Below, in pieces: positions 36,699 through 47,930 of a stretch of 64,000 nt of DNA. The stretch lies in contig OX465584.1 of assembly GCA_950022655.1 (NCBI GenBank), forward strand, positions 25,579,469 to 25,643,468. The letters are read 5' to 3'. The translations under genes and the position numbers were made by a program. Below the pieces are notes generated by a model. That model was not told where the DNA came from. It saw only the letters and a program-made list of their open reading frames with translations, and made no database searches. Every line of letters starts with the position of its first letter. Position 1 is the stretch's first letter. The DNA is from Alentia gelatinosa (taxonomy: Eukaryota > Annelida > Polychaeta > Phyllodocida > Polynoidae).

Positions 36699-37804
36699 TA
36701 GTATATATATAAATTCACGACTATAATTCAATGTTTCATTGCATGCATTGTTCTAAAGTGAAGCGTAGAATCGTCTCAGATTTACAATTGAAAGTAGTCT
36801 GTTTCCCTCCGACCGATCAATAATCATCAAATGCATCAGCCGTGTAATTCAAAGCGCTTTAGGAGTGTTTTAAGGTGTTTTATTTTCCCGTTTCCGTATC
36901 CATTCAATATTCGATTTATTGATTCGTATTAGTGTTACTTATCTGATCAGGTCATAAAAGATTTACATCATGTTATTCCGCCGAACAATATTTTGTCTGC
37001 TAAGGTTTGGCCTATTACGCCGTGCCGTTGCACCAAATATCTCCAGATACTAAATGATGTGGTCGCTCACCTCTCACTTCTTTCGAAGGTCACACGAATA
37101 TGCTGCCAAATAATTTACAATAACTTTGCCAATATTCCACCGGTCTGACATAATGACGTTACATTGAGATTTCTTTATAGATTAATATCTGTATCTGACC
37201 TTTCCCTCTTTACTCGTCCATCACGGATTGTTTGTGAATATAAAGTTTGCCGTGTCACTTTACATAAAACATACAGTTTGATGAGCCTCCGCCTTGAAGT
37301 CATCTTGCCTTGTCTTTTTCGTTCTGTCCTTGCTGATATAGAATACGCGGACACTTTATCCATTTCACCAATATGAGATCGTTCTCCTTGTATTATTATC
37401 GTACAGAATTCCATTTCATGAACGGCCCAGCCTCGGTTGGTAATTTCTACGATTTCCCTGATATACGTTGAGTACTGCTTATGTAGTAGTACACTAAAAG
37501 AAACGCTAGGAGATACCTTTTAATAACGGACTCTAAAAGATTTTTTCTTTAATGACAAGAGAATGGGAGGATACATTTCAATAACTATACAAACACTGGA
37601 CTGCCAATAAAATGTTTATTACTAAGACATATTAACGTAAGAAACATTTGTAAATGATAATGAACAGTATGTTCTAAAAGACATGGATAAACTGACATGT
37701 TAAAATGATAAAATACATGTTTGTAAATGAGTTCTTAAGAAGCCTTTAAGAGTATAGTAGAGTTCAGATTTGGTATTGGTGTGGGTGGGTGGGTTATAAA
37801 ACCA

Positions 37805-37900
37805 CGTCCGATGGGCTAGAGGTAAAGCCGTGGACTGCGTAGTTCGTGGGGGTCATGTGACCGCTGTGAACGAGGTTTGAACGTTCGGTTATCTGTCTGA
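37805..37900 (+). repeat. Possible tRNA-like SINE head
   Basis: GGGCTAGAGGTAAAGCCG resembles an A-box region and GAGGTTTGAACGTTCGG a B-box region about 60 nt further on. No shared body with other repeats is seen. Low confidence. Confidence 0.2.
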
Positions 37901-38029
37901 GTCTACTTATGTGGCAGTCCGGTAGAAAAATTACTATTAATTTATAATTAATTACAATGGTAAAGGCAGTGACTGCGTTTTTATGGTTGAATTTGTGACT
38001 GTGCCCTAATGACGGAGAGTTTCTCCGAG

Positions 38030-38255
38030 TTCAAAATTTTCCACTTTTCCATGGAAATCCTTGTTTTCATTTCCTGTATAAAAAATTATTAGTTTTATAT
38101 AAAACAGCTTCATTCCCGCCAATAAAATAGGGATTTGAACCTTTGCACCGACCCTCATCCCTATTCAACACGAACATTTTTTCCATGTTTCTCGGAGGCA
38201 GTAAATTCCACTTTTTACCTGACCCCAACTGACATCCCCAGGTTCTACTAACTTG
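38030..38255 (+). repeat. Dispersed repeat B, best preserved copy
   Basis: Order of blocks: CCACTTTTCCATGGAAATCC, TTGTTTTCATTTCC, CCAATAAAATAGGGATTTGA, CCGACCCTCATCCCTATTC, CGGAGGCAGTAAATTCCAC, TGACATCCCCAGG. On the minus strand GGTTCAAATCCC matches a pol III B box, suggesting a minus-oriented SINE. It ends about 80 bp upstream of the 38338 exon. Confidence 0.7.
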
Positions 38256-38292
38256 GGATTCAGTGATTGTCTATGTTAAAAACGGAGCATGA

Positions 38293-38673
<381 letters not shown>

Positions 38674-39899
38674 TGAGCTCTTCAGATACCATGGATCTGT
38701 CTAGTTATATATAACGTTGATAATCAACTACAACGAGATGTAGGTTATTGTCAACATTAGATGTACTTATGTGTTTTGACATACCAGAAATAGAAGTCTC
38801 CAAGAACAAGGAATCAGAGGTTCTAGTGTTTTATTCTTGCTTTATTTTTTGTACAGATCATAATCGAGAATTTCGTGCCCTGAGCTTATACGACATATGT
38901 TTAACGCATTGAACCCGTATTTAAAACCAGAAAATATGAAGAAGGAAAAAAGTGTAGCGCAGTAACAGGTTCAAAGCGAGAGACGTCAAAAGGGTAACTT
39001 TCAATGGTAAAACAGAGTAACCCAAGCTGATTCAGCTTTAAACAGGTCTGTTTTAAAGGAGATCATCTCAGACGGGCCCATCAGTCCTTGGTGTACACTC
39101 ACAAAAGGTACAGCGACGACATCTACTGCCATTACCCCACGTACTTAAATCTTTAATGTCGTTTAGTGTTACCACCCCTATACATGTCTGTAGGCCAATT
39201 GTAGCATGCCCGCCCATACAGAGGCCGTCTAGCTCATGTAATGTGCAGTGAATCCTTGATGTTTTGTGGAGATAGGGCAATGGTGGAAGATTATTGCATT
39301 TCAAAACCATTCCTATATAATTTTCTTGTTAGGTAATTGGAAATAAACAAATTAGATGTACTGTTGCCATTGTCTGGAGCCTTCGGGACTAATTTGAAGA
39401 AAAAAGGAGTAACGTGTTATGACCTATATTGTGCCATACAGATATATTAAAGGTGGTTATAAGTGACGAACTTCATATAAAAATAAAAACGTGCCCCCTG
39501 GAAATCATTAAATACGCCATTTTATAACAAGTCAAGTATTACGGTGTGAATGAACTATTAGTTATATGATAATATATATTGCAAAGCCCTATATTACCAC
39601 TACACCATATTGCTTCTCGGACATCTTGCAGATATTACACCCCGTCTCTTGCAGTTGATATGTTGTGAAACATATCAACTGCAACCAACTTAAATCTTCC
39701 CTTTAGGATGTGGCAGTATATACCAGTATACAGCATTGTACGTTCTCCAATATGAGGTTCCCCTTCTCTGCAGCGGAAACACACCACCAAAACCCGATAC
39801 CCACCACCGACTTCATCAATATAACCGCACTGTGACGGCATACACTGGCCATTGAGACGTTAACGCTGTCTATAGATCCTCCCCCAGGCCCCTCTTTAT

Positions 39900-39950
39900 G
39901 GCGGGGCGGGTGTTAATTACCTTGATTGGCTGAGCCTGGTGATTGGTAAA
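39900..39950. promoter_or_regulatory. Sp/KLF-type box with two CCAAT boxes
   Basis: GGGGCGGG (39903-39910) is followed by ATTGG at 39925 and 39942. A compact proximal-promoter-like arrangement, without evidence of a start site. Confidence 0.3.
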
Positions 39951-42239
39951 TGTGGTCGGCCTCCGCTGATACCTAATAAGACACTTGGCTGATGTACCTG
40001 TGAGCTGCTCATACAGCGGGGGTGGGGTGAGCAGTTGGCTGCTGGCACTTCACGGTTGTGTTTTAACCACCGTCCTATGCGTGCCAGGGCAAGGGGAGGG
40101 TCATACGGTGTCGTTACGGACCCTTCACTAATCTCCAGGGGCCTGGGTCCCGCTGTAGTCGTTGGCGCCAGAGAGGGGTTTTCTATGTGGGAAGCAGGGG
40201 ATTCCTCTTTAAGAATAATCCGCACTTACCATACGCAAATGCCCATGGTTGAACCAGGGGTATCAGGAAAGGGAAACTAATAGAAATGACAGCGTTTTCC
40301 TTGACTATTAAGATGATACCGGTGATTACCTCTTAACGGTCCATACACAGTCTAATAGTGAAGGATTGCCCATATGAAAGGGAATTTCTTCAGGAGAGAT
40401 TAAACGGCTTAGTTACTGTTTTGTTTAGTGATAAACACCCCTCCATGACACATGAGGTGTTTAATATTAAACGCAGATGTGGAACAATTGAGATATGATT
40501 GTTCTCACAACCCTTATAAACCGTCCTAACATTCTACAGAAGCGTGAGTGGGAGACGTTATTCGATTAGAAGTTAGATTTGGCTTTCAACTCATTAAGAC
40601 TTTCTACTCAATCCGCTACAAAAGCCGGACGAACCTAATTGGAAAATTGAAGTGTTCCATTTGACAGAGATGGGTGTTCCTTCCTAAACAGCCTTGAACA
40701 GATCGTAGAAGGCTGGTAGAAGATGTGTCTCTACAATACATGAGGCCTGCCACTCTCTGCGCCACTGTATTCAGCTTCGCACCAATCTTATCTGTCCCAC
40801 CAATTGTAGCAAGCCTACCATACAGAAAACCCAAGCGCATACCGCAGACTATCGGATGGGTAAAGAATTGGTGGTAGCTTTGCAAGTAGACGTGCTTAGT
40901 AATAGAGGAGAGCGCTCTGTGTGTATTATTTGAGGCGGTGGTTATCGACCAAGCTTGCTGACCATTCATTTAGTCATACACTGCACCCCCTTGTATACAC
41001 CACCACCTCCACCCCTGCCTCGCCCCTCAAGAGTTGTCAGACAAGCATTGGCCTCGTTAAAACTTCGTTGCATGCGCCAGTGGCGCCCCTGGTGGTTAGG
41101 CAGGGTGCGCCTGGTGTCCGCCTTAATGGATTGGTCCTCTGCTTCGACAACACACGTCCAGCCTTGCCGCTGGGGGGACCGAGTGGTCTGTGCCACCGAC
41201 CAGGACCGCCGGTCAACGCCGCCGTCCCCTCACCTAGCGGTATCTATAAGATTAAACAGCATGGGAAATAGTATTTAATTATTCCAACAAAGTCCCGCGG
41301 ATTTCCACAGACGTTTATGTTGAGTTAACAACTTGAACGATCGCCTGAAGCTACTTCGTCTTTAAGTTCTTGGGTTGTATTTTATTTGTGTTGTTGCTAT
41401 ATTTTGCATATGTTTGGTTATACACTCTGAGTGTCATCACTGGCGTTTTGGGGGTCACTTTTCTGATGTAACTCATGAAACCCGAGAAAGACTATCGCAT
41501 TTTGGTAGTTCGGGGGCATTGTGGTCTTGATTCCCTTAGCAGGATAACAGTCGTGGACACTGGTATATTTGTTAAAATTTGGAATCCGTTCCAATATAGC
41601 TACAATATGCTGTATAACGTAACCCATACAGAAATCAGCACATTGAAACGATTTGATGGCAGTGGTCTAAGAATTTCGGCGCTATTCTTTGAGGAAAAAG
41701 AGGAGAACTAAGGGTAGTGATATGTAGTACGCTTAGAATATCCCCTATGGAATAATATGCTGCCCGTAAACCAGCTGTCAACACCGTCTAGTCTAACACA
41801 GGAACAGGCTTTGTGTTCTAGGTCAAACAATTCCCACGTTATAATCAAAAGCCACTTCGAACAAGTTGAGTCAGACTGGTCTAAACCGGCTGAATTATGG
41901 GTAATTGTCAATGACAGACCAGAAATGATTATATTATAGCGCTTCCTTCTTTGAATGTAATTAAATTCTACAAGGATAAAACAGGTCATTCATTGAGAAA
42001 TTAGAATTATGCTAGAACAAAAGAAACTTCTTAGTAATTCTAAGCGTCAGTGATACCTGTAGATAAAGGAAGTTTTATATTCAAATTTGATGGAGAGTTA
42101 ACATTATCTGCAGTTCATTTCGTGGTGCATTTATCAGGTTTATCCTGCATAATACGTTATCTGGGGCGAAAAGCTGGGGTGCGGAACTGTTCTATAACAA
42201 GTAGTAAGTAGCCACCGGTCAGAAAAATAGTAGCCCCGG

Positions 42240-42425
42240 GCGGTTGTGACGTCATCAATGACCTTGACACGAAATGTACATCAGGCAGCGCGGACGCTGG
42301 CGGAAGTGGCGCAGAGGCATGCTGGGATTAGGATGAGACGATTATTGTCAATATGGCAGGCGGGGCGCATTTTATTGGTCGGCGGCAGAGGGCGTGGTGG
42401 TGGCGGTGGAGGTGGGCGTGGGTTT
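42240..42425. promoter_or_regulatory. CpG-rich patch: CRE, ETS, ZNF143-like and CCAAT motifs
   Basis: In under 200 bp there is TGACGTCATCA (42247-42257, full CRE), TGACCTTGA, CGGAAGTG (42301-42308, ETS), GCATGCTGGGA (42317-42327, half of the ZNF143/Staf consensus), ATTGG (42374-42378) and GGGCGTGG-type KLF boxes. This is the most promoter-like motif set in the window. It could drive an internal liprin transcript or an antisense RNA. Confidence 0.45.
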
Positions 42426-45400
42426 GGATGAGAGATAAGGGATGAGGATGAGGGGAGGCGGTATTTGTCTATGGAGCGAGCAGGGATTTAAACTGATGTT
42501 CCTCCTGCTGACTCTACCCATAGCAGAGACATGCCTTGTTGGCTTCGATGTTATTGTGTGCCAGGCCCTCGCTGAATTTCTATTTATAGCACACCCGGGA
42601 GGGGCTCCACTCATTTCCACCTTCCTGTTTAAAATGGGCCAATAGGATTTGGGACATAACGCCACGATTGTATGTAGCCACCCTTTTGCTCAAGCGCACA
42701 GTGGCAGCAGACATTGGCGTTCTATTGCGTTCAACCCCGACATGCCAAACGACGCGGGAATGATTCGGGGAAACGCCATCATTGGCTTTGGAGTTATAGC
42801 TATTTGGTGTAGCTGCCACATGAGATACACCTGTACGTTGTTGACCGAATCCAAGTGACGTTTCGTGATAACGCCGATAAAACACAATCAATGGGGAGAA
42901 CTGACCAAACAATGCTTGATGGGCAGAGGGGAGGGTAGTGGCGTGAGTTTGCGGTATTAGACCAGGGTGGGGGGCTTGCAGTAGGGACTCAATGTGCCAA
43001 GCGCCTATCTTTGATCCCGGACGGGTTTTCCCCTGTACGCCAAGTACACCTCCCCGAACTAATACCCGGGCCGCTCCAGCCCTTGATAACAAGGTATACA
43101 CGCACGGAGAATCACCGTAGAGTGAACTGTGTCTAATCGGCGAAGTTTTAATAGACACTTCAAACTTTGCGCGGAGAAAACCAACACTTTGAACCACCTA
43201 AAGACGTACCTGATTGGTCATATTGTCTCTAGGGACCGGAAAGAATCGGATAAAAGCTGGCCATTCTGCTGTTCATAGGAATATAGAAAGATATGAAGGG
43301 AAGTGAGCATAAAACGGGGAGGCATGCTAGAACAAGTTCTAAAATGTCACATCACGAAGACTATTCTAATTATACTATTTAAGTAATTTCAGGAGTGATA
43401 AATTTGAAAACCGTCGAGTCAATTAAGAACAGGGCGTGGTCGTTTCTAATGGCAGGTTTTATTTGGAGAGCAATGTCATAAAATCGATTAAGAGAGTACA
43501 TAAATAGACCGTGTGGGGGTTGTATAAAGATACCTGAGTAATTTATCCCGCCTGAACTTATCAATGGCTGTTATAGAAAAGGCCATGGATCTTAAACAAT
43601 AGAAGGCCGTGTTAAGATAAAATAAACTCATTTGAGGAGGATCGAATACTCCCACCCCCGTCATGTTCACCTTCCTATCTATCTTTACTACCGGGTAGTG
43701 CTAGGCATGCCAGCCCCAATGATTATGGAAGGGGCAGTGGTGATAGGAGAATGCTGCTTGGAAACACCATCTTTGTATTGTCCTTAAACCAGCAACAGTC
43801 ATGCACTCATTGAGAATCCGCAGGCTCTTCTAATGTTTGCCTTAGGTGAGTCAAATGTTGAAGACTTCCAAATGCATGTTCAAAAAGTTCTATCTGTCCG
43901 TGTTTTCCATACTTCTGAAAGCTATCTGCCTGTACTTCACTAGCGGAGCATCAGATGTCAATATGTTCTTCAAGATAACCTATGTGACACAATCTCTGAT
44001 GGAAATCTGTCCTTAAAAGCTCCAGTTACAAGTTATTGAGATGGAGGCGGCCTTTTCTAGACCCGCATTAATAGCGCATGGCGGTCGGGGTGTCTGCGTG
44101 CGTGTGGGGGCAGGGTGGCGGTCAGGATTACACTATATTTAGGCGGGGCATTATATCCTAGAATAACCAGAGGCAATCTGTGGTGGTGGGGAGTCTGGCG
44201 GGCCCCCGCTGCCCAGATGTAATTGCCTGCGCGGCGACCGGTCGAGTGTTTATAGGTTCTGACAGCCTGTGTTCCTGCCCAGGCCAGTGTGTGCAAAAAC
44301 GTGATGGCCAACCGCTCATTTGAACCATTTCTTTTTCACGGCAGCAACTCTTGATAAAACGTCTCAATGCAGGGAGGGTTTCAAAGAGAAGCCTGTGTCG
44401 ATCTCTACTTCAATGATTGGATTTTGTACACGCCCCTCCTCACCAAGCAAAAAATTCACGCTTTCAGTCTCGGATTTTTCGGTTCAGGCTCTGACAATGG
44501 GCGCGGGTTAAGAGAAATGCATTGCAGAGGAGCAGTTCAGGAATGAGCAGTGACAGCGTGAGAAGTTAACTACCATTTCTCTTGCGTGCAACTTCCAGTG
44601 CAGAATCTTTGCTAAAAATCTGAAACGAAAAATTGTAAAAGAAAAATAACATGATGGATAAAAAAAAAGTTGATATACAGACGAGCAGACTAGCCTCCGC
44701 CATCCCTCTTCGGCAGCAAACAAAGTGGACGATAATAGAGGCAGTATCCATAGAAGTGAGCGATATTAGGAGCACCTCCCGTAGGCACAGTGCCTAATGA
44801 GACCATTTGGATGCTGTCTATGCGGCCACTGTCTATGGCGGCTTGGGACGCTAGGCGTCTGCCTGTCCACGCCTCAGTTGCGTTCACACGGTCCTCAGCT
44901 GTGTTCACACGCTTCCTCTCGCCACAGACGACGAAACTCCTCCCTACCACACACACCAATTGGCTTCCTTCCAACCTGGGCTCGCACCTTGTTGGCATGT
45001 TTTGTGTATAATATTTACTATGATTCCTATTTTGCACTGGCATCTTCACAAGCCAGAAGATGGTGTTGAAGAAGCGATGAAAAGAGGAAGGGTTTTTAAG
45101 CTAGACAAAAATTGTACTGCAGGATGACACAAGTGACGATGAAATTGCAGAAATGACGGGGAAACAGTTGACTATTGGTCACCTGTTAGTTCAAGGAATG
45201 TGTAGATAATGAATGTGTAGACAGACAATAACACAAAGCAACGCCCACAAAAAAAGACCGTAGACGACTAACATTACAGACACGAAATTACTATCCACTT
45301 TAGCTTTGCCAATGCTAGGTCGTACAGTGGAAGCACAGTAGAGCTACTCCCATCTGTTGCTGCTTTGTATACAGTTTTTCCTACAAAACGTGAGCCATTG

Positions 45401-46677
45401 TTTCTTTTGTGGGGTTTCTCACGTAAATGGGCCCCCTGTTGGTCCTAGTGTAACCGGGTGCAGGGTGGCGGGGCAGTCAACTTTAAGCCGGCGGGTGTGG
45501 TCAGTGACTGATAGCGCCACCCTGCCCCGCCTCCACCTTCCACTACCACCGCACGGTTTTTCTTTGCCCACCGACAATCCCAGCCTGGGCTTCACACACA
45601 AATCCTCCCTTGGGGGGAGATTTAATTCCGGACCAGAAATTCGCAGCCGGGAGAGTGGGAGGGGATTCCCGGGACCGGCGACGTTTACCGCCTTCTTTGC
45701 CCGGGGTGGCATTTTGCCCGGTGAGGAATATTCAGGGATTCCTGTCAGGGCCCTGGAGAGGTGACAGATGTGTATATTCATTCGGCGTATGTGAACTATA
45801 GTCACACGACATGATGTAAACGTATGCTGTGTTCACTGTGTGTGCTGCGCTAGGCTTGTTTACGTTCTCTAAGTGGGTGCTGAACTATAGACCTTAGTCC
45901 CTATGTGCTGTGGAGACTTCATATTTAGCCCTTTGATTGGATAACGTGTAACTGAGTACAAATACAGCAGTACTTACAGAGGGTTTGATGTTAATGAGGA
46001 ATTTTAATCCAACAGCTACAAGTCCGCAGTTTTCATAGAATATGAATACATGTAGATAAAAGTAAGTCGATTGAGGGCTATACTGTATTGATCCACTGTA
46101 TTTACTCTATTAACACTTTTACCGCACCAGTCCTAATCAAGGCTAGGTCCACATAGACGTTCTGTTGTAGTCTAGATCCCGCACCACGATAACGTTCTGA
46201 AACCTCCCATAGATTATCAAACCGAGGGTATTCTGTAACACGACATATATAAAACATGATATGCTTCAGTCCCTTAAGTTCGCATAACCTGGCGTATTGG
46301 ATTAAAAATATACATTCAACAATGGAATGTTCTGAATGGATTAAAACAAATAGAAAAATGAATAAGAGCAGCTCTGCGCGTGCTACTGCTCTCGATGACT
46401 GGTCTGTGACCTTCTCCGATGATAGAGGCTATTCAGTAGGTATCAGGATTAAATGGTATTTGATGGGTGGTGAGCAGAGCTAAGTGACTGCGTGCTGGTG
46501 TGGGACAGGCGACCAACACATAAATTGCGACCTGTATGTTGGAACGACACTGACCCTACACAAGTACCTTCACAGCAACGATAGCAGAAAAGGATTTCCT
46601 AATGTCAACAATCAAATCGACAATTTCCAGATCTAATGTTAATCATTGCTTACATAATTCACTGCTTATACATGACA

Positions 46678-46732
46678 TGACGTCAGGCGCTACCCAGACG
46701 TGACGTCAGTCATTGCTCACGAAGCTGACGTG
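46678..46732. promoter_or_regulatory. Tandem palindromic CRE sites
   Basis: TGACGTCA occurs at 46678-46685 and 46701-46708, 23 bp apart, followed by a TGACGT half-site at about 46726. These are perfect CREB/ATF palindromes. An activity-regulated enhancer would fit a synaptic gene, but this is inference. Confidence 0.45.
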
Positions 46733-47549
46733 GACGCCCTTCCACTCAGAGCTCCGCCTGAAATTACCGTCTACGGGATCCACAATTTCCCACTCTCTCT
46801 CCTCGAGACATGTCTAGTCCAGGTCCCCAAATGGAGCCTCTAGTCAAGTCACTGTTGTAGTATCAGTTACATGCGACATCATCATCAGCCACTTTATCAT
46901 ATACCCAGAGGCCAGCATAGGGCAGCACTATGACTCAATCCACATTGATCAATCCGATGTCTTGCTTTTATCAATAAGACATTCTCTGACTTAGATTAAT
47001 GCAATTTCGGTAATGTTTCTTTTCCTAACAAGGCAAAAAGGTAAACTTGTTAATGTAAAAGATGGAAAAACTACATTTCCGTTCCTGTAAACGGCTTAGA
47101 ATGGGAGATAAAACGGGTTCATTTTTTTATTGCTCTGACAAATCTGTCTTAATTTGGACTGCCGTCAGTGTGGGAGTCTGGACCTTTCTTATTTAATAAT
47201 CAAAGTCCAATTTCCAGCAATGTCAGGATAATAACCATCGCAGACATCCATCGCATTACGCGGGGAATCATTCGTGTATTTTGTAAATGACTTGAGACAT
47301 CCATGGGCGCCATGTTGGGAGCATGTACAGCTTGCACTACTGTCCGTGGAACCAGTCTCTTTACGGTTGTATTTACCTCCAAATTCAACATTTTATAGTG
47401 TAATTGTAGTTTAAAAAGGAAAAAAAGGAAAACAAGTGGAACGAATTGAGATATAGAATATTTAAGACAGCTCTAGAAGTACAGAGTTCCTACAGAAAAG
47501 TGGCGGGATTTAAGTGTATTCTGCTTTTCGACCATCGTAAATGCTGGAA

Positions 47550-47584
47550 GCACGGACTTCTATCTATGTCATCCAAGTCCGTGC
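47550..47584. repeat. Short hairpin, 10 bp stem
   Basis: GCACGGACTT (47550-47559) and its exact complement AAGTCCGTGC (47575-47584) flank a 15 nt loop. TGCTGGAAG is also repeated directly at the start of each half. Confidence 0.4.
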
Positions 47585-47776
47585 TGGAAGTATAAGTTTT
47601 AAGGATATCTGGTAACATATATGCAGCCACGATGCACTGCCCCTGACCTTTCTCCTCAATATCAGATTTGGGTTTTCTCCCGGGTCGTTGAGGCAGGATG
47701 CTGGCAGGTTTGAAATAGATTCATACGTTTGGGTAATATGCGGTGGCGACACAGGAAGTATAAGTTGCGCCCATGA

Positions 47777-47930
47777 CGCCCTCTTGTGGCCGGACAGCAC
47801 ATTTGCCGCACCTGAAACAAGTACAAAAAGTGGCAGTCGCGTGGAGCGCAGATTAAAACGGGCGCCTGCGGCTTTGGCACCGACACTGTCTCTACCACGT
47901 GACGTCATTCACGTCGACGCATGCGCCCTT
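47777..47930. promoter_or_regulatory. CTCF-like core, CRE overlapping E-box, NRF1-like site
   Basis: CGCCCTCTTGTGG (47777-47789) is one base off the CTCF core on the minus strand. CACGTGACGTCA (47896-47907) fuses a CACGTG box with a full CRE. GACGCATGCGCC, around 47916-47927, resembles the NRF1 site. The block is CpG-rich. The regulatory role is inferred. Confidence 0.4.

Noticed and set aside
39068..40969. Two minus-strand frames (39068-39310, 40616-40969) as exons of one protein
   Set aside because: They share only a short DNA word, have no splice logic linking them and no recognised domain.
42580..43197. 205-residue open frame on the minus strand
   Set aside because: It is the longest frame in the window but shows no domain, repeat or family pattern, lies in a GC-rich intron patch with few stops, and overlaps frames on the other strand.
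45357..45805. Overlapping 135- and 128-residue frames on opposite strands
   Set aside because: The overlap of long frames on both strands in a GC-rich patch is a composition effect; neither has recognisable motifs.
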